The notes beneath the pieces were generated by a model that was not told the origin of the DNA, did no database searches, and was given only the letters and a program-made list of their open reading frames with translations. Positions 26,917 through 37,547 of a stretch of 64,000 bases of DNA are shown here, piece after piece; within the stretch, counting starts at the first letter, position 1, and every line of letters begins with the position of its first letter. Location: NCBI GenBank assembly GCA_034509925.1, contig CM067526.1, positions 10,645,629 through 10,709,628 on the forward strand. The letters are read 5' to 3'. Made by a program: the position numbers and the translations under genes. This DNA comes from Hirudinaria manillensis. Taxonomy: Eukaryota > Annelida > Clitellata > Hirudinida > Hirudinidae.

Positions 26917-28008
26917 ATGCCGAAGTACTTGGATGAATTGTACGTGCCCCGATTGAGACAAGAATTGAGAGAGCGTGGCCTGGATTGGAAAGGCACGAAA
27001 GCTGAGATACGAGAGCGACTTGGGACATGGCTGACAGAGAATGGCCATGACCCAGAGGAATACGAATTCGAGAATCCATCCCATAAAAAGATGGATGAAT
27101 TTCTTGATTTTATGAAAAAGTCCGTAGAAAAGTTAGAGGAGTGTAGGAGGATTATTAGGGGCGATTTGGAAAACACAGCGGTTCCATGCCAGGATGTCTC
27201 GTTGGCTTCGGGTGAAGACTCTGCCGAGAAGAGTCCTATTGGTTCTTTTGAGGAGAGCAAAGTGGTGCTTCCATCTTGCGAAGAACAAGGAGAGGAACTC
27301 TGCAAAAAGGTTACCAACGAAGAACAAATCATGTCCGTTGTTCTAGGTACCGTTTCTGGCAGCATTGGGATGGAGTCATTAGAAGGCACATCCAACCACA
27401 ATGCGTGCGTGTCTCCAGAAACTCTGTGCGTGATGGCAGACTTAGAGAACTCGACGTTGGAGCCCATAGAGTTACCAGATCAGGTCGAGTCGTCAGCAGG
27501 GCCCAAAGAGCTCACGGAGGTTTTAGTGGAGCAAGTGGAACTTTCGGAGGAGTCTGTGGGATTGCCGGTGGAGCGCACGGATTTGATGGTGGAACAAGTA
27601 GAGTCTACAGAACAGCCCATGAATTTACCAGCTGATGTTTCGGCTCCATTGGAAATAACAGAAGGGAGTGCTCGGAATTTCGGGAGAGTGCCTAGCAAGG
27701 AAAATGGAGCAGGTGATCCTGTAGAGAGTCTGAGATCTGGCGACATGGTGGAGCAGGAGGTTGAGCATAGAAATGGCGATGTTCCGCGACTGAAACTTGT
27801 GGGACGCAGAAGTAAAAGGGGGGAAACAGAAATCCCAGAAGATGGCAAAGCAAATGGATCTGGGATTTGCAGCCATGAGATTGTTGGAAGATCGGATCCT
27901 ATTCCTAGAGTAAAAATGAAAATGGGAATAGATGTCTGTTCGGGACGAACAGATTTAAGGAGGGGGCAGTGTTGGATCCCTAGATCCGATAAATTGAATA
28001 ATAATTAA
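26917..28008 (+). CDS. SAP-domain-like ORF of the non-autonomous LTR element
   Basis: 363 codons. Residues about 5-41 (LYVPRLRQELRERGLDW, then KAEIRERLGTWL) fit the SAP motif, a two-helix DNA/chromatin-binding fold. Residues 42-90 are charged, and the remainder is a low-complexity acidic stretch with repeated VE(Q/L)-type segments (VEQVE, VESTEQP, VELSEE). There is no zinc knuckle, protease or RT. The last 13 codons run into the 3' LTR, and the segment just before it matches the DNA upstream of the PPT of the full gypsy element. It may be a Gag remnant with an unusual N-terminus or an acquired host domain. The antisense 244-codon frame is a shadow. Confidence 0.7.
   Translation: MPKYLDELYVPRLRQELRERGLDWKGTKAEIRERLGTWLTENGHDPEEYEFENPSHKKMDEFLDFMKKSVEKLEECRRIIRGDLENTAVPCQDVSLASGEDSAEKSPIGSFEESKVVLPSCEEQGEELCKKVTNEEQIMSVVLGTVSGSIGMESLEGTSNHNACVSPETLCVMADLENSTLEPIELPDQVESSAGPKELTEVLVEQVELSEESVGLPVERTDLMVEQVESTEQPMNLPADVSAPLEITEGSARNFGRVPSKENGAGDPVESLRSGDMVEQEVEHRNGDVPRLKLVGRRSKRGETEIPEDGKANGSGICSHEIVGRSDPIPRVKMKMGIDVCSGRTDLRRGQCWIPRSDKLNNN
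27956..27969 (+). promoter_or_regulatory. Polypurine tract of the SAP-ORF element
   Basis: AAGGAGGGGGCAG immediately precedes the 3' LTR and would serve as the plus-strand primer. The preceding 20-odd bases are nearly the same as those before the LTR of the gypsy at 59.8 kb. Confidence 0.85.
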
Positions 28009-28266
28009 AATTATATTGCCGATTAATTAATTTAAATAATTAATTAAATTTAGTGGCAATATAATTTGAGAATTAAATTGGTGCTATTCAGACTCTTTGG
28101 TTATGTACCTTGACAAATGGATTTACCTCGGAAAGTAGAGCGAGAATTAGAGAACAGCAGATTTCAAGACTTAGACATTTGAAGCATCGTGCATCTTCCA
28201 AGCCATCTGACAACTTTCAATAAACCTAACCTTCTATAATTAGTTTGAGGACCCCGGGTTATTACA
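27970..28266 (+). repeat. 3' LTR of the SAP-ORF element
   Basis: 297 bp, differing from the 5' LTR at about two positions (for example CCGATAAA versus CCAATAAA). Confidence 0.93.
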
Positions 28267-29124
28267 ATATTAAATATAATTGCCTGATTATTACATTAAT
28301 AAAAGTTTAATTAAATTCTGGCAATGCCTGCTCAGGTTAACATTTTCGTAACAAATGATGATAAATTCAACGGAATTTAAACCGCAATTATTTAAGATAT
28401 ATAAAATCTTAAATAAAAATATCTTCAAATCTCAGAGTGCAGCCATCTTTGTACCGAATAAAACATATGGCAAAAAATCGATTAATGTTCATTTAAACTC
28501 GAAAAAATATTGTAATTGTGCTTATGTGTCATACTTATTACATAAAGGGCTGGCAAACATTTTTTCAATTAAACCTTTTCAGCTCCTTTCAACATCAGGC
28601 TGGGATGGAACATTAGAATTTACAATGATTTAATCGCAATTTATTTCAGCGCTTATGTGCATATTTCATGACAATCCATACAGCCCTCTAAAGCTTCTGG
28701 AATTTTCCTGGCTAATTCAATATTTAATTCGAGCTAGTATTATAAAAAGCCTTTAAGGATTGCCCACTAAATAAGCTTCCTATTTCGGGTAGAGATTTTG
28801 TGGTCACATAAATGGATTCTCGAATAGTAAAAAAATAAATAAACTTTAATAGGAAACAACAAATCTCAAGATTGAAAATATTGTATCGTGCCATCGGAGG
28901 ATAACTAATCGAGAACTACGGTTTCGGTAATTTTATTAGCTTATCCCAAGATCAGAAAATGAGCGTGATGGATGGATGGTTGTGTGGTTGTTTCCCAATG
29001 CAAGGAATTGAAAATCAGAAACAAAGGATTGCAAATGTAAAAACGAAACTCGAGCAACAGTCCCTGACGAATAATTTAATATAATAATAGCAATAATAAT
29101 AATAGTAACAATAATAAAAAAAAA

Positions 29125-31165
29125 GTGCAAAAAGTTTAGAATCAAAATGACACCAGAGCTTCATGAATTAATAACGAGGAAACACTATTGCTGGAGACAG
29201 ATCTTCAGGTATGGTGACACGAATAGAATCAACGAATTCAAAGACCTTAGAAAAAGAGTAAAAAAATTGTCTGTGAAGCTAAATATAGAAAGCCAGAATC
29301 TATTAGCAATCAAATTCAAATCAAATCCAAAATTATTCTGGAATCATGTACAAAAGAAAACAAGAAGTAAAGATGCAATCAGTACAATCTCAGTGGACGG
29401 TACTGATTTGATTGGAGGCAGGAAGAAGGCACAGGCTTTTGCGGACTTTTTTGCATCAGTGTATATTACGGATTCAGGTTCTGAAGTGACACCTGTTTTC
29501 AATCCCACAGTTCCGGGAGTCGAGATGGAGGAGGTTCGGATCGACATAAATGTACTGTGTAGGATGTTGAAAGATCTAAACAGCAGTAAATCAGCGGGAC
29601 CAGATGGAATTCATCCAAGAATTTTAAAAGAGACACGGGAATCGATAAAGTGTTACTTGAAACACATCTTCGATTGTTCCATTCAGTCAGGGGTGGTGGT
29701 GGAAGACTGGAGATCTAGCTATGTGGTTCCTCTGTTCAAAAAAGGAATAAAAAGTGTAGTTTCAAACTATAGACCTGTGTCGTTGACATCGGTTTGTAGC
29801 AAAATATTAGAATCAATCATTAAAGACCATCTGATAGCTCACTTTTCAAGAAACGATCTTTTCGCTCAAAATCAGTTTGGATTTTTACCTTCTCGTTCTA
29901 CGACTCTCCAAATGCTCAGATTTATGGATACACTTACCAGTGCGGTGGAGGACGTAGATGAAGTTGATGTAATTTACACGGACTTGGAAAAAGCCTTCGA
30001 TAAGATCTCGCATGAAAAGCTACTCTTCAAGCTAGAGAGATATGGGGTGCACCACATGGTTGTTGTGTGGATTGGTAGCTATTTGTCTGGCCGGAGTTTC
30101 CAGGTGAGGGTCGGTGGGGAGCTGTCAGACTCGTTGCCTGTGACTAGCGGAGTCCCTCAAGGCAGCGTACTTGGTCCATTGCTGTTTCTCATATATATTA
30201 ACGACATCTACACTGTTTGTGAAAACTTATTCTTGTTTGCGGACGACACAAAAATATATAGAGTTATAAGCGAAGAGGAGGACTGCAGCAAGTTACAGGT
30301 GGACGTGGATAACGTAATTGATTGGTTCAACAGATGGCAAATGAAAGTTAATATGAACAAATGTTGTGCACTGCATGTAGGGGGGAGACACCACTTGAGT
30401 AGCTACCAGCTAACAGACTCAGATGGAACAAAATATGAAATTCCAGTTTACAACTCGTTCACGGACCTTGGAATTATTGTAGACTCAGATTTAAAATTCA
30501 AGGAACACATTCTCTCAAGGGTTAAGAAAGCAAATATGATGTTGGGCATCATAGCAAGAAATTTTAGATATCTGTCGGATTTTGCTTTCGTGAGTTTGTA
30601 TAAGTCTTTGGTGAGGTCTCAGTTGGAGTATGGAGTACAGGTGTGGAGCCCTTATAGACAGGGAATGATTGATGCGATTGAAGGAGTACAAAGAAGAGCT
30701 ACAAGATTAAGACAATCCTGTAGGGACCTTCCTTACCAATCGAGACTAGAGAAAGTGAAATTGCCAAGTTTGTGTTATAGAAGAAAAAGAGCTGATTTGA
30801 TTTTGTTGTTTAAGTTGTTGACAAGTGGAATGAAAGATTTAGTTTGTCCTTCCCTTTCTGTATGCACATATTCCAAGACCAGAGGACATGAAAGAAAACT
30901 GATGACAAGACTGGCCCACAAAGATTGCAGAAAGTTTTATTTTTGCAACAGAGTGGTCCAGGAATGGAATAGTTTGCCACAGGAGGTTGTGATGTCAAGG
31001 GATGTGGAGGAATTTAAGAGAAACTTGGACGGTTTTTTTGTTAATAGAATTTACAATTTAGATTGAGGGGTTGGTGCACTGGTTTTTGTTTTTGATTTCG
31101 GTTTCGGCGAGGGGCCGTTGGCCCGTGCTGATTTTTTTTCAAATAAATTCAAATAAAATAATAAT
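29125..31165 (+). mobile_element. CR1/Jockey-like non-LTR retrotransposon (LINE), 5' truncated
   Basis: It sits inside the 3' LTR of the decayed gypsy of unit 0 and is absent from the other units, so it is younger than the array. It holds an intact RT ORF, a short 3' UTR with a GC-rich stretch near 31105-31125, and ends in an A/T-rich tail (AAATAAAATAATAATAATAAC). No apurinic endonuclease domain precedes the RT, as expected of a 5'-truncated copy. The adjoining 28971-29124 and 31166-31295 stretches are also missing from other units and may belong to the same event. Confidence 0.85.
29147..31066 (+). CDS. LINE reverse transcriptase ORF (RT plus C-terminal region, no endonuclease)
   Basis: 639 codons without interruption. 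RT motifs in order: SAGPDGIHP (149-157), LFKKG..SNYRPVSL (196-213), QFGFLPSRST (243-252), YTDLEKAFD (277-285, first catalytic Asp), SGVPQGSVLGPLLF (334-347), FADD (364-367, catalytic pair), then thumb and a C-terminal region ending VVQEWNSLPQEVV..FKRNLD, typical of CR1-type LINEs. The reading frame is open upstream of the ATG (KFRIK), so this Met is internal to the original polyprotein. Such enzymes copy LINE RNA at nicked target DNA. Lacking the endonuclease, this copy is unlikely to be autonomous. Confidence 0.93.
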   Translation: MTPELHELITRKHYCWRQIFRYGDTNRINEFKDLRKRVKKLSVKLNIESQNLLAIKFKSNPKLFWNHVQKKTRSKDAISTISVDGTDLIGGRKKAQAFADFFASVYITDSGSEVTPVFNPTVPGVEMEEVRIDINVLCRMLKDLNSSKSAGPDGIHPRILKETRESIKCYLKHIFDCSIQSGVVVEDWRSSYVVPLFKKGIKSVVSNYRPVSLTSVCSKILESIIKDHLIAHFSRNDLFAQNQFGFLPSRSTTLQMLRFMDTLTSAVEDVDEVDVIYTDLEKAFDKISHEKLLFKLERYGVHHMVVVWIGSYLSGRSFQVRVGGELSDSLPVTSGVPQGSVLGPLLFLIYINDIYTVCENLFLFADDTKIYRVISEEEDCSKLQVDVDNVIDWFNRWQMKVNMNKCCALHVGGRHHLSSYQLTDSDGTKYEIPVYNSFTDLGIIVDSDLKFKEHILSRVKKANMMLGIIARNFRYLSDFAFVSLYKSLVRSQLEYGVQVWSPYRQGMIDAIEGVQRRATRLRQSCRDLPYQSRLEKVKLPSLCYRRKRADLILLFKLLTSGMKDLVCPSLSVCTYSKTRGHERKLMTRLAHKDCRKFYFCNRVVQEWNSLPQEVVMSRDVEEFKRNLDGFFVNRIYNLD

Positions 31166-34100
31166 AATAACTTAACTAATAACTTGATATCATTAAGATT
31201 ACGTTATGCAATTTAATTAATTTGAAAGTGAGTAGTTAGAAAAGCTTTCTTGTATCATCAGTTCCTTCACATCTTCACAGCGATAAAATCCTCCCGGAAT
31301 AGCCACAAGGCTATTAATAGCAGCCTGATACAATAGAATGCCGCGCTCCACTCCTATTGGTGCTTCATTACAACACCTCCCCCTTATCAAAGCTGGTACT
31401 TCTTCCTTCGAGGGTCCAGCTCTAATCTTCTGGGTGGTTGGCATTTTCTCAATTGTCGGCCAATCCAGTTCTATGCAGTTGTTTTCTGACCATGTGAAGA
31501 TAAACATGTTGTTGATCTGTAAGCCCACTTCTGGATCACATCTTGTGTGGCTCCCTCCCTTCTCGACTTCTGAAAAGTCCTCTTGGAGGTGTTCACGAAG
31601 CGTTATGCCTAGCCATTATTTTGCGGATGGTAAGGTGACGAACGGATGTGTTTGATACCATGTTGCTCACAGAACCGCTGGAACTCTTGAGGTGCGAACT
31701 GCGTCCCATTGTCTGCGTTGTTCTAGGGAATCCATGATGTGCGAATATCCTAATTAATTCTCTAATTGTACCAGTGGCTGTTGTCGATTACATCTGAACA
31801 ACCTCAGGTCACTTGGAGAAGGCATCCACTACGATGAGGAACATCATTCCTTCCAGGGGTCCGGCAAAATCTACGTGGATCCTTTCCCATTCACAGTTTG
31901 GTGTTGGGCATGGTAACGGTTCATTTCTTACAGGCATTTTTTCAGCATCCTGACAAGCGCTGCATCTCTTCACCTGTTCTTCGATATCCCTGTCCATGCC
32001 CTGCCAATATATAAGCTTCATCCGTGTTCATCATGGATGATCTCCGTGAAGTATTTTTAGAATACGCTATCGGAGTGCTGATGGAACAACAGCTCCCATT
32101 CCAAGAAAAATTACTCCTTCATGCACAGAAAGGTCTCTAGCACGACTGTTGAAGGCATGCATCAGTGATCCAGTTCGAAAGTCTGGCCATCTCCCTGAAT
32201 TCACATTGTATTTCAGGTACAGGCAACTTCGAAGCAATGACTCGGGATAATGCATCGGCTTGTCCAAAGCGACTCGCCTTTCTATACTCAATTTTGAAAT
32301 CGTAACTAAGTAGGGTTAGCTCTCATCTTTGCAACCGATTCGCTGAATGAGCGAAAACTGCTGTCTTCGATCCAACGATTTAAAGCAGGGGTTTGTGTTT
32401 CGTCAATGGTAAGAAGCGTCGTTCATATACATGTAGGTATCAATGGAATTCCTAACACCGAAAACCAATGCGAGAGCTTCTTTTTCAATCTACCCGTAGT
32501 TTTGTTCTGTTGTTGTCATGCTTCTTCCAGCATGTGCTATGGTCTTTTCCGTGCCGTTCGGAAATTGGTGCGAGATCACAGCACCTAATCCATACTCACG
32601 TACATCAGCAGTAACCACGACGTCGATTTCAGGTCTGAAATGCGTAACGAGCAGATCTGACTGTAGCAGGTTGTCGAACTGGATTGAGTTCCACTTGACA
32701 ACAGATGGCAATGAAGGCTTCTGCAAATGATGGTCACTGAACCAGCCACTCGATGCCTAAAAGTTGATCACCCTCCTTGGTCACGAAGCAGCTACCATGG
32801 CCGAAGTATCTTTGGTACCGAAATTGCACGTCGAAACAATCAAGAATTTCAATTCTGATGCCGTTTGCAGCTGACAAATTCACTAAAAATTTGATCATTT
32901 CTAGAGCTCCAATCTTCTCCAAAGCATCGAAATTGATGATGGCGACATCAGATCCTGAATCCAATTGCATTTCAAACTTGGTGCCACCAACATTGATTTC
33001 GCCAAATTTCCTCTTCCCTTTCCTCCGGTTGTTTTTAATCTTCTTCACTCATACCTTCTCTGTACAACACTCCGCAAGATGAGTCGTCTCGTCACAGATG
33101 AAACATTTCCGTACAGTTGAAGGTCGGACAGGTTCTTTGCTAGGGAATGCTGGTCGAGGCTTCTTTTTTCTGCTGTTTCTCTGGACTGCTTGAACGACGC
33201 TCGGAACCTCTTCGATGATGTTCGAATCGTTCTTAAACGACATCAAGTGTTCACTCTGGTGTGAAATCTGGTTGCGTCTCCAAATTTTGCAGCAACCGTG
33301 TCCAAAACTCTGCGTACGTCTTCCGTCCCGCAACGAAAAGTAGGCACTTGAACTGATTTGCCGTCAGCGTGTTCGACTGTGCTAATTACGCTACCAAATT
33401 CACATTCGCAGAGTAGCTTTTGAAGTTGAAATCATGAAATCTCCACTCCAATTCAATTGCAACGCCGTCGGAAGAGACTAACCTTCTCTCCAAACAATGA
33501 CTCTAGGATCTCCCTGAAATAAACTTTAATAAGACACAACGAATCTCAATATTAAAAATCGTTTCTGCCGTAAATACAATACCATCCACCAGCCATACTG
33601 ATTGGCATGTAATACTTTGAACAGAATACCATCAAGTATTTCGCCTGAAACCAGCTCTCCACTCCTAATAAAGTTCTCGCAAGCAATTCCCACTTCTAAG
33701 CATAATAAAACTATTATAAAAAAATCAATCTGCTAGAAAAATCGAAGAAAAACCAGAATCAATCAGTATCGAACAGGTAATGTTTGTAAATTGCATGATT
33801 GACGGCATTCTCAACAAACCCACATTGCGCTGCGATGTCTGAAAATTTACGACTCCACCGTGATATTATGAATGCAGAAAAAACTTCTGATGTTTTAACG
33901 AACTAGATTAAACTATCAAAAGAAATAACAACTCCAATGAACGTTTTCACCGAGAAATTCGTAAATCAAACTATTTATGAAACAAAATTTTTTGAGAAAT
34001 ACAACTGACATGATATAGAATGTAAAGTCATAGCAAAAGGTAACAGAACATGTAAACGGTCTTAAATTGGTTATATAAAACAAGGCGTTTTCACATATTC

Positions 34101-34716
34101 AGCTTAAACTCACCGAACACCATTTCGACATTTACTTAACATATGCCTAGTCTCGTCGCCAAATATATTGTATCTTGCAATTGGAGGATAATTAGTCTAG
34201 AACTATGATTTCGGTAACTTTATTAGCTAATTGCCAGATCACGAAAAGAGCACGAGCGGAATAGCCACAATGCCATTTATAGCGGTCTTACATAATAGAA
34301 TGCCGCGCTCCATTCCAATTGGTGCTCCACCACAACAGAAAATCGTTTCTGCTGTAAACAAAATACCATCTAACAGCCATTCGTTTGCTGATTGCGCATC
34401 TAATACTTTCAGCAGAATACCATAAAGTATTTCATCTGAAATCAGCTCTCCATTCCTAATAAAGTTTTCACAAACAATTCCTACTTCTAAGCATAATAAA
34501 ACTATTTATTAAACAAAATTTTTTGAGAAATACAACTGACATGATATAGAATGTAAAGTCAAAGCAAAAGGTAACAGAACACGTAAACGGTCTTGTATTG
34601 GTTATGTAAAACGCCTTTATTCAGCTTAAACTCACCGAACGCCATTCCGACATTTACTTAACATATGCCTAGTCAAGTGGAAGTATTTCAAAATGATTAT
34701 CGGTGGATTTAATCGG

Positions 34717-37547
34717 CTATGAATACTTGCTGGCAATATGTTTCAATAGCTTCCTCATCCCAATTAAGTCATCTTCATTTATCACTCCAAGTTTAATTTT
34801 TTCATCGCTTATCTATTTAATTCAAGAAAATTAATTAATGTAGACAAATTAAAATCAATGTATTATTTTAAAAAATCCACTTACTTCCTCTATACCACAT
34901 TCATTCATTTCACGTTTTAGAGGTTTTTTCGAATATATGAGAAGACTGGTTAGTATTTTTCTGCTTAAGCTTTCGTTTAAATTGTTTTTGATGAAATCCC
35001 ACAAAATACGTGCCACACGTGGTCGTAAGATCTAAAAATTTATCGATAATTATTAAGTGTTTCTTAAAGTTCATACCAGTTTTAAAACTTTTATGGGAAA
35101 GACATCTAACGATGAGATGAAGAGGAAAGTCACAGGTGCACTCTGACTGAAAATACGTTGTAATTCATCAGAACAACATTCAGATGAAAATTATTAAATT
35201 ATTAAATTCTTACACAATCCAAATCTTCGGAACCGTACTCGCTGAAGCCGATACTTAATAACTTCCTGGTACAGATGTTTAATGTTATCATTAGAATTTT
35301 TTAAACTAACAATACTTATATATTTTTAATCTTTAAACTATTTAAATTAAAATTTAAATTAATCGATATAAACCTATCTTTTTAACTTACTTAACAAAAT
35401 CTTTTGTACAATGATCACAATCTAGATATCCCAAAATCATGCTGTCAATGTGTAATATTGTATTATAACACAATTGCTTTATTAATTATTCGCTGAAAAT
35501 AATCCATAATTGACATACTAATATTGAAATCTGTGACGTGATGAAGATTCCAACAAGCACTGGAAATATTTTAAATCATATTATTATTGCTCTCTAATTA
35601 AAAGTCGTCAATGCATAATTAAATTATTTATAGGTAATGTTCATAATTTAGCCTAGATCCAACATCTTACTGTTTATTTTTTTATAATTAGATGAGATAT
35701 ATAAAATATTATGTTGTCTCATCCGTTCCAATTGATTATCTTACATTTTCAAGCCTCGGCATTTGTTGAGCGGGTAATAGATTCAAGAGATTGTAAGCGT
35801 CTAAGATAAAACCTATTTCCGTTACTACGTTGCGAACATAAGACTCAAACGTTGGCAGCCACGAATCTCCATTACTGGAATAAATCTATAAAAAAATAAA
35901 ACAATTAACATTGAATATGATACTTCATAGTATCATAAAAATTTGTTTGCAATCGTGGCACCTTGAAAAATGGATGCCCGCGAGCCCACGATATAATGAA
36001 TATGTTTTCTAACCTCACCAATAGACGATTTCACTTCGTTCAATTCGTTCCGAGTTGGCCAAAACAATGGCACACCATAATCCCAAAAAATTGCCCCGAA
36101 TCTTTTCCACTTTCTGCACTTCATAATTTTGTTTCTGCATTCATTCCTTCATTTAATAAAAAAAAAAAAAAAAACAAAAATTGAAAGAAACGTAGTAAAT
36201 CAATAAAATGATGAATATGTTTACGTCATTAATCGCTGGAATGATATGTCACAGTTGTCTAATTTGGACATCTTGGAGAGCACAGTTGGCAAATTGAGTT
36301 GTAAATCTTCGCTTATGGTCCCATCGTTTGGCATCAAATCGGATATGTCTAACGTTCTAAAAACACGACCACATGGTAATTAATTAAGTCAGTTTAAATT
36401 TATAATTAATCAATTATGTTTTACTTCAATTGATTCATGGAACTCAAAATGTCAAGGAATAACTCGTTGTAATTTGCCGTTACACAATAGAGTGACAAAA
36501 CTCTAAGTTTTCTGAGACTAGTTAAAGACTTAAGTGTAGAATCGGTGATGGAGTCATTTTCTATCTTGACCTCTTCCAAGGTGTTAGAAAATATAGAAAA
36601 ATCTATGTTTAATAGAATTGTTTCCTGGCGAGGAATGTCATAATCAGATCCAAGTCTTCTTAAAAATAATTTCTTGAGTCTCGGGAATGGAGCGTTTAAA
36701 ACGCTTTCAAAATTTCTAAAATTCCAATATTAAAGGATATCAAAAACGTGATATGAAAAATTTAATTTAAACAGATATATAATATTTATTATTACTACAC
36801 TATTGTTTTTACACCAAATGAACAAACTGTATAAATCGAACCTGCTATTGTAACATATTTCTAAAATTTCAATTGTGGACGCCATTTCATAAAGATACGG
36901 GTTGCACTCTGATAGATAATCTATTCTAACGGAAAGAGATTTAAGGGGGTATGTTGTTTGGTTCAAGTCGTAAAAGACAAAATGTGGAAATACATCATCC
37001 CTCCTTAAAAGGTGAAGGTTAATATTTTGCCAGCCGAGAACATCTCGGTAAGGCAGCACCTCTAGCAAATACCAGCGTTTAATGTACCATCTTATTTCTT
37101 TACTCTTGTAAATGATTCTCTCAAATAAAGAAGTGGGGAGTAACTGTTTTCTGGGACTACGAAAATCTGCAAAAAAAGCAGAAATTAGTCGATGCATACG
37201 TAAACTAGGACATTCTCAAAGTTTAGTTGTTCCATATAAAACTGGAAGGTGAAGATGCGTGCGTGTACTGTTGCTGATTTAAAACGTTTGGCGGGAGGCC
37301 AAAAACTTGAATGAAGCAGTGTCATATATTCATTCATTTATTGACGTGATAAAAAATGCAATAATAATCATAAATGTCGCAAATAATTATTATACGAAAG
37401 CTTCTATCTGCATCGAATTAAATTCTAATCCCCAATCTACTTATTACAAAACAAACCTTTTAATCTGTCACAAAAGATTTCCTTAAAGTTGATGACAATG
37501 TGTTCTAACAAGCAATTTTGCATAGTTTTAACTTTGCTCACGTCCAT
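34717..37547 (-). CDS. Leucine-rich-repeat, ZYG-11/ZER-1-like CUL2 substrate receptor, copy 0
   Basis: Twelve exons (transcript order): 37547-37457, 37166-36842, 36715-36425, 36356-36225, 36134-36014, 35885-35745, 35559-35519, 35441-35391, 35305-35216, 35146-35077, 35031-34885, 34812-34717 (TAG). They join in frame to 531 residues. Residues 1-50 (NCLLEHIVINF, then LLPTSLFERII) resemble the elongin BC/CUL2 box of ZYG-11-type receptors, although the BC-box consensus is imperfect. LRR-like segments follow (YPLKSLSV, FPRLKKLFLRR, LRKLRVLSLY, QLKTLDISD). A linker FWPTRNELNEVKSSIG precedes a helical, armadillo-like part (VARILWDFIKNN, SRKILTSLLIY). ZYG-11/ZER-1 proteins present substrates to CUL2 ubiquitin ligases. 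At 531 residues it is shorter than the roughly 700-780 of typical members. Exon 9 needs the donor GATT/GTGTAAG to keep frame. The Met at 37197 is intronic. Family assignment is tentative; the exon model is stronger. Confidence 0.68.

Larger units (their letters stand above)
26539..28266 (+). mobile_element. Non-autonomous LTR retrotransposon (TRIM-like) carrying a SAP-like ORF
   Basis: Two 297-bp direct LTRs (26539-26835 and 27970-28266) flank a 1.1-kb interior. The LTRs begin TGTTGG, end ATTACA and differ at only about two positions by eye, so the insertion is young. The empty site is visible in the other three tandem units (for example near 38850) and shows a 4-bp ATAT target duplication. 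The interior has a primer binding site, one ORF and a polypurine tract but no protease, RT or integrase. It must use another element's machinery; the gypsy at the right end of the window has matching termini. Confidence 0.93.
28879..34337 (-). mobile_element. Decayed Ty3/gypsy element, unit 0, with nested LINE
   Basis: Minus-strand element. Its 5' LTR is 34166-34337 and its 3' LTR is split into 28879-28970 and 31296-31377 by a non-LTR insertion. The GAAAA target duplication flanks it. Broken coding pieces read leftward: zinc-knuckle region 33333-33049 (CFICDETTHLAECC), aspartic protease 33048-32734 (LDSGSDVAII), RNase H part 32726-32490 (TADVREYGLGAVISHQ), integrase linker 32291-32067, and integrase 32021-31809 (CSACQ, HVDFAGPLEG). 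Most of the RT is deleted at about 32675-32690. From 33518 to about 34151 gag is replaced by a copy of the flanking, insertion-free host sequence. The element is a pseudogene throughout; similarity is to K02A2.6-like gypsy polyproteins. Confidence 0.85.

Noticed and set aside
26733-27467. 244-codon minus-strand frame in the small LTR element
   Set aside because: Antisense shadow of the SAP-like ORF; runs into the LTR and has no recognisable domain.
37167-37197. MHRLISAFFA as the N-terminus of the ZYG-11-like protein
   Set aside because: It translates the polypyrimidine tract and acceptor (CTTTTTTTGCAG). A better start with a good phase match is the exon at 37547-37457.
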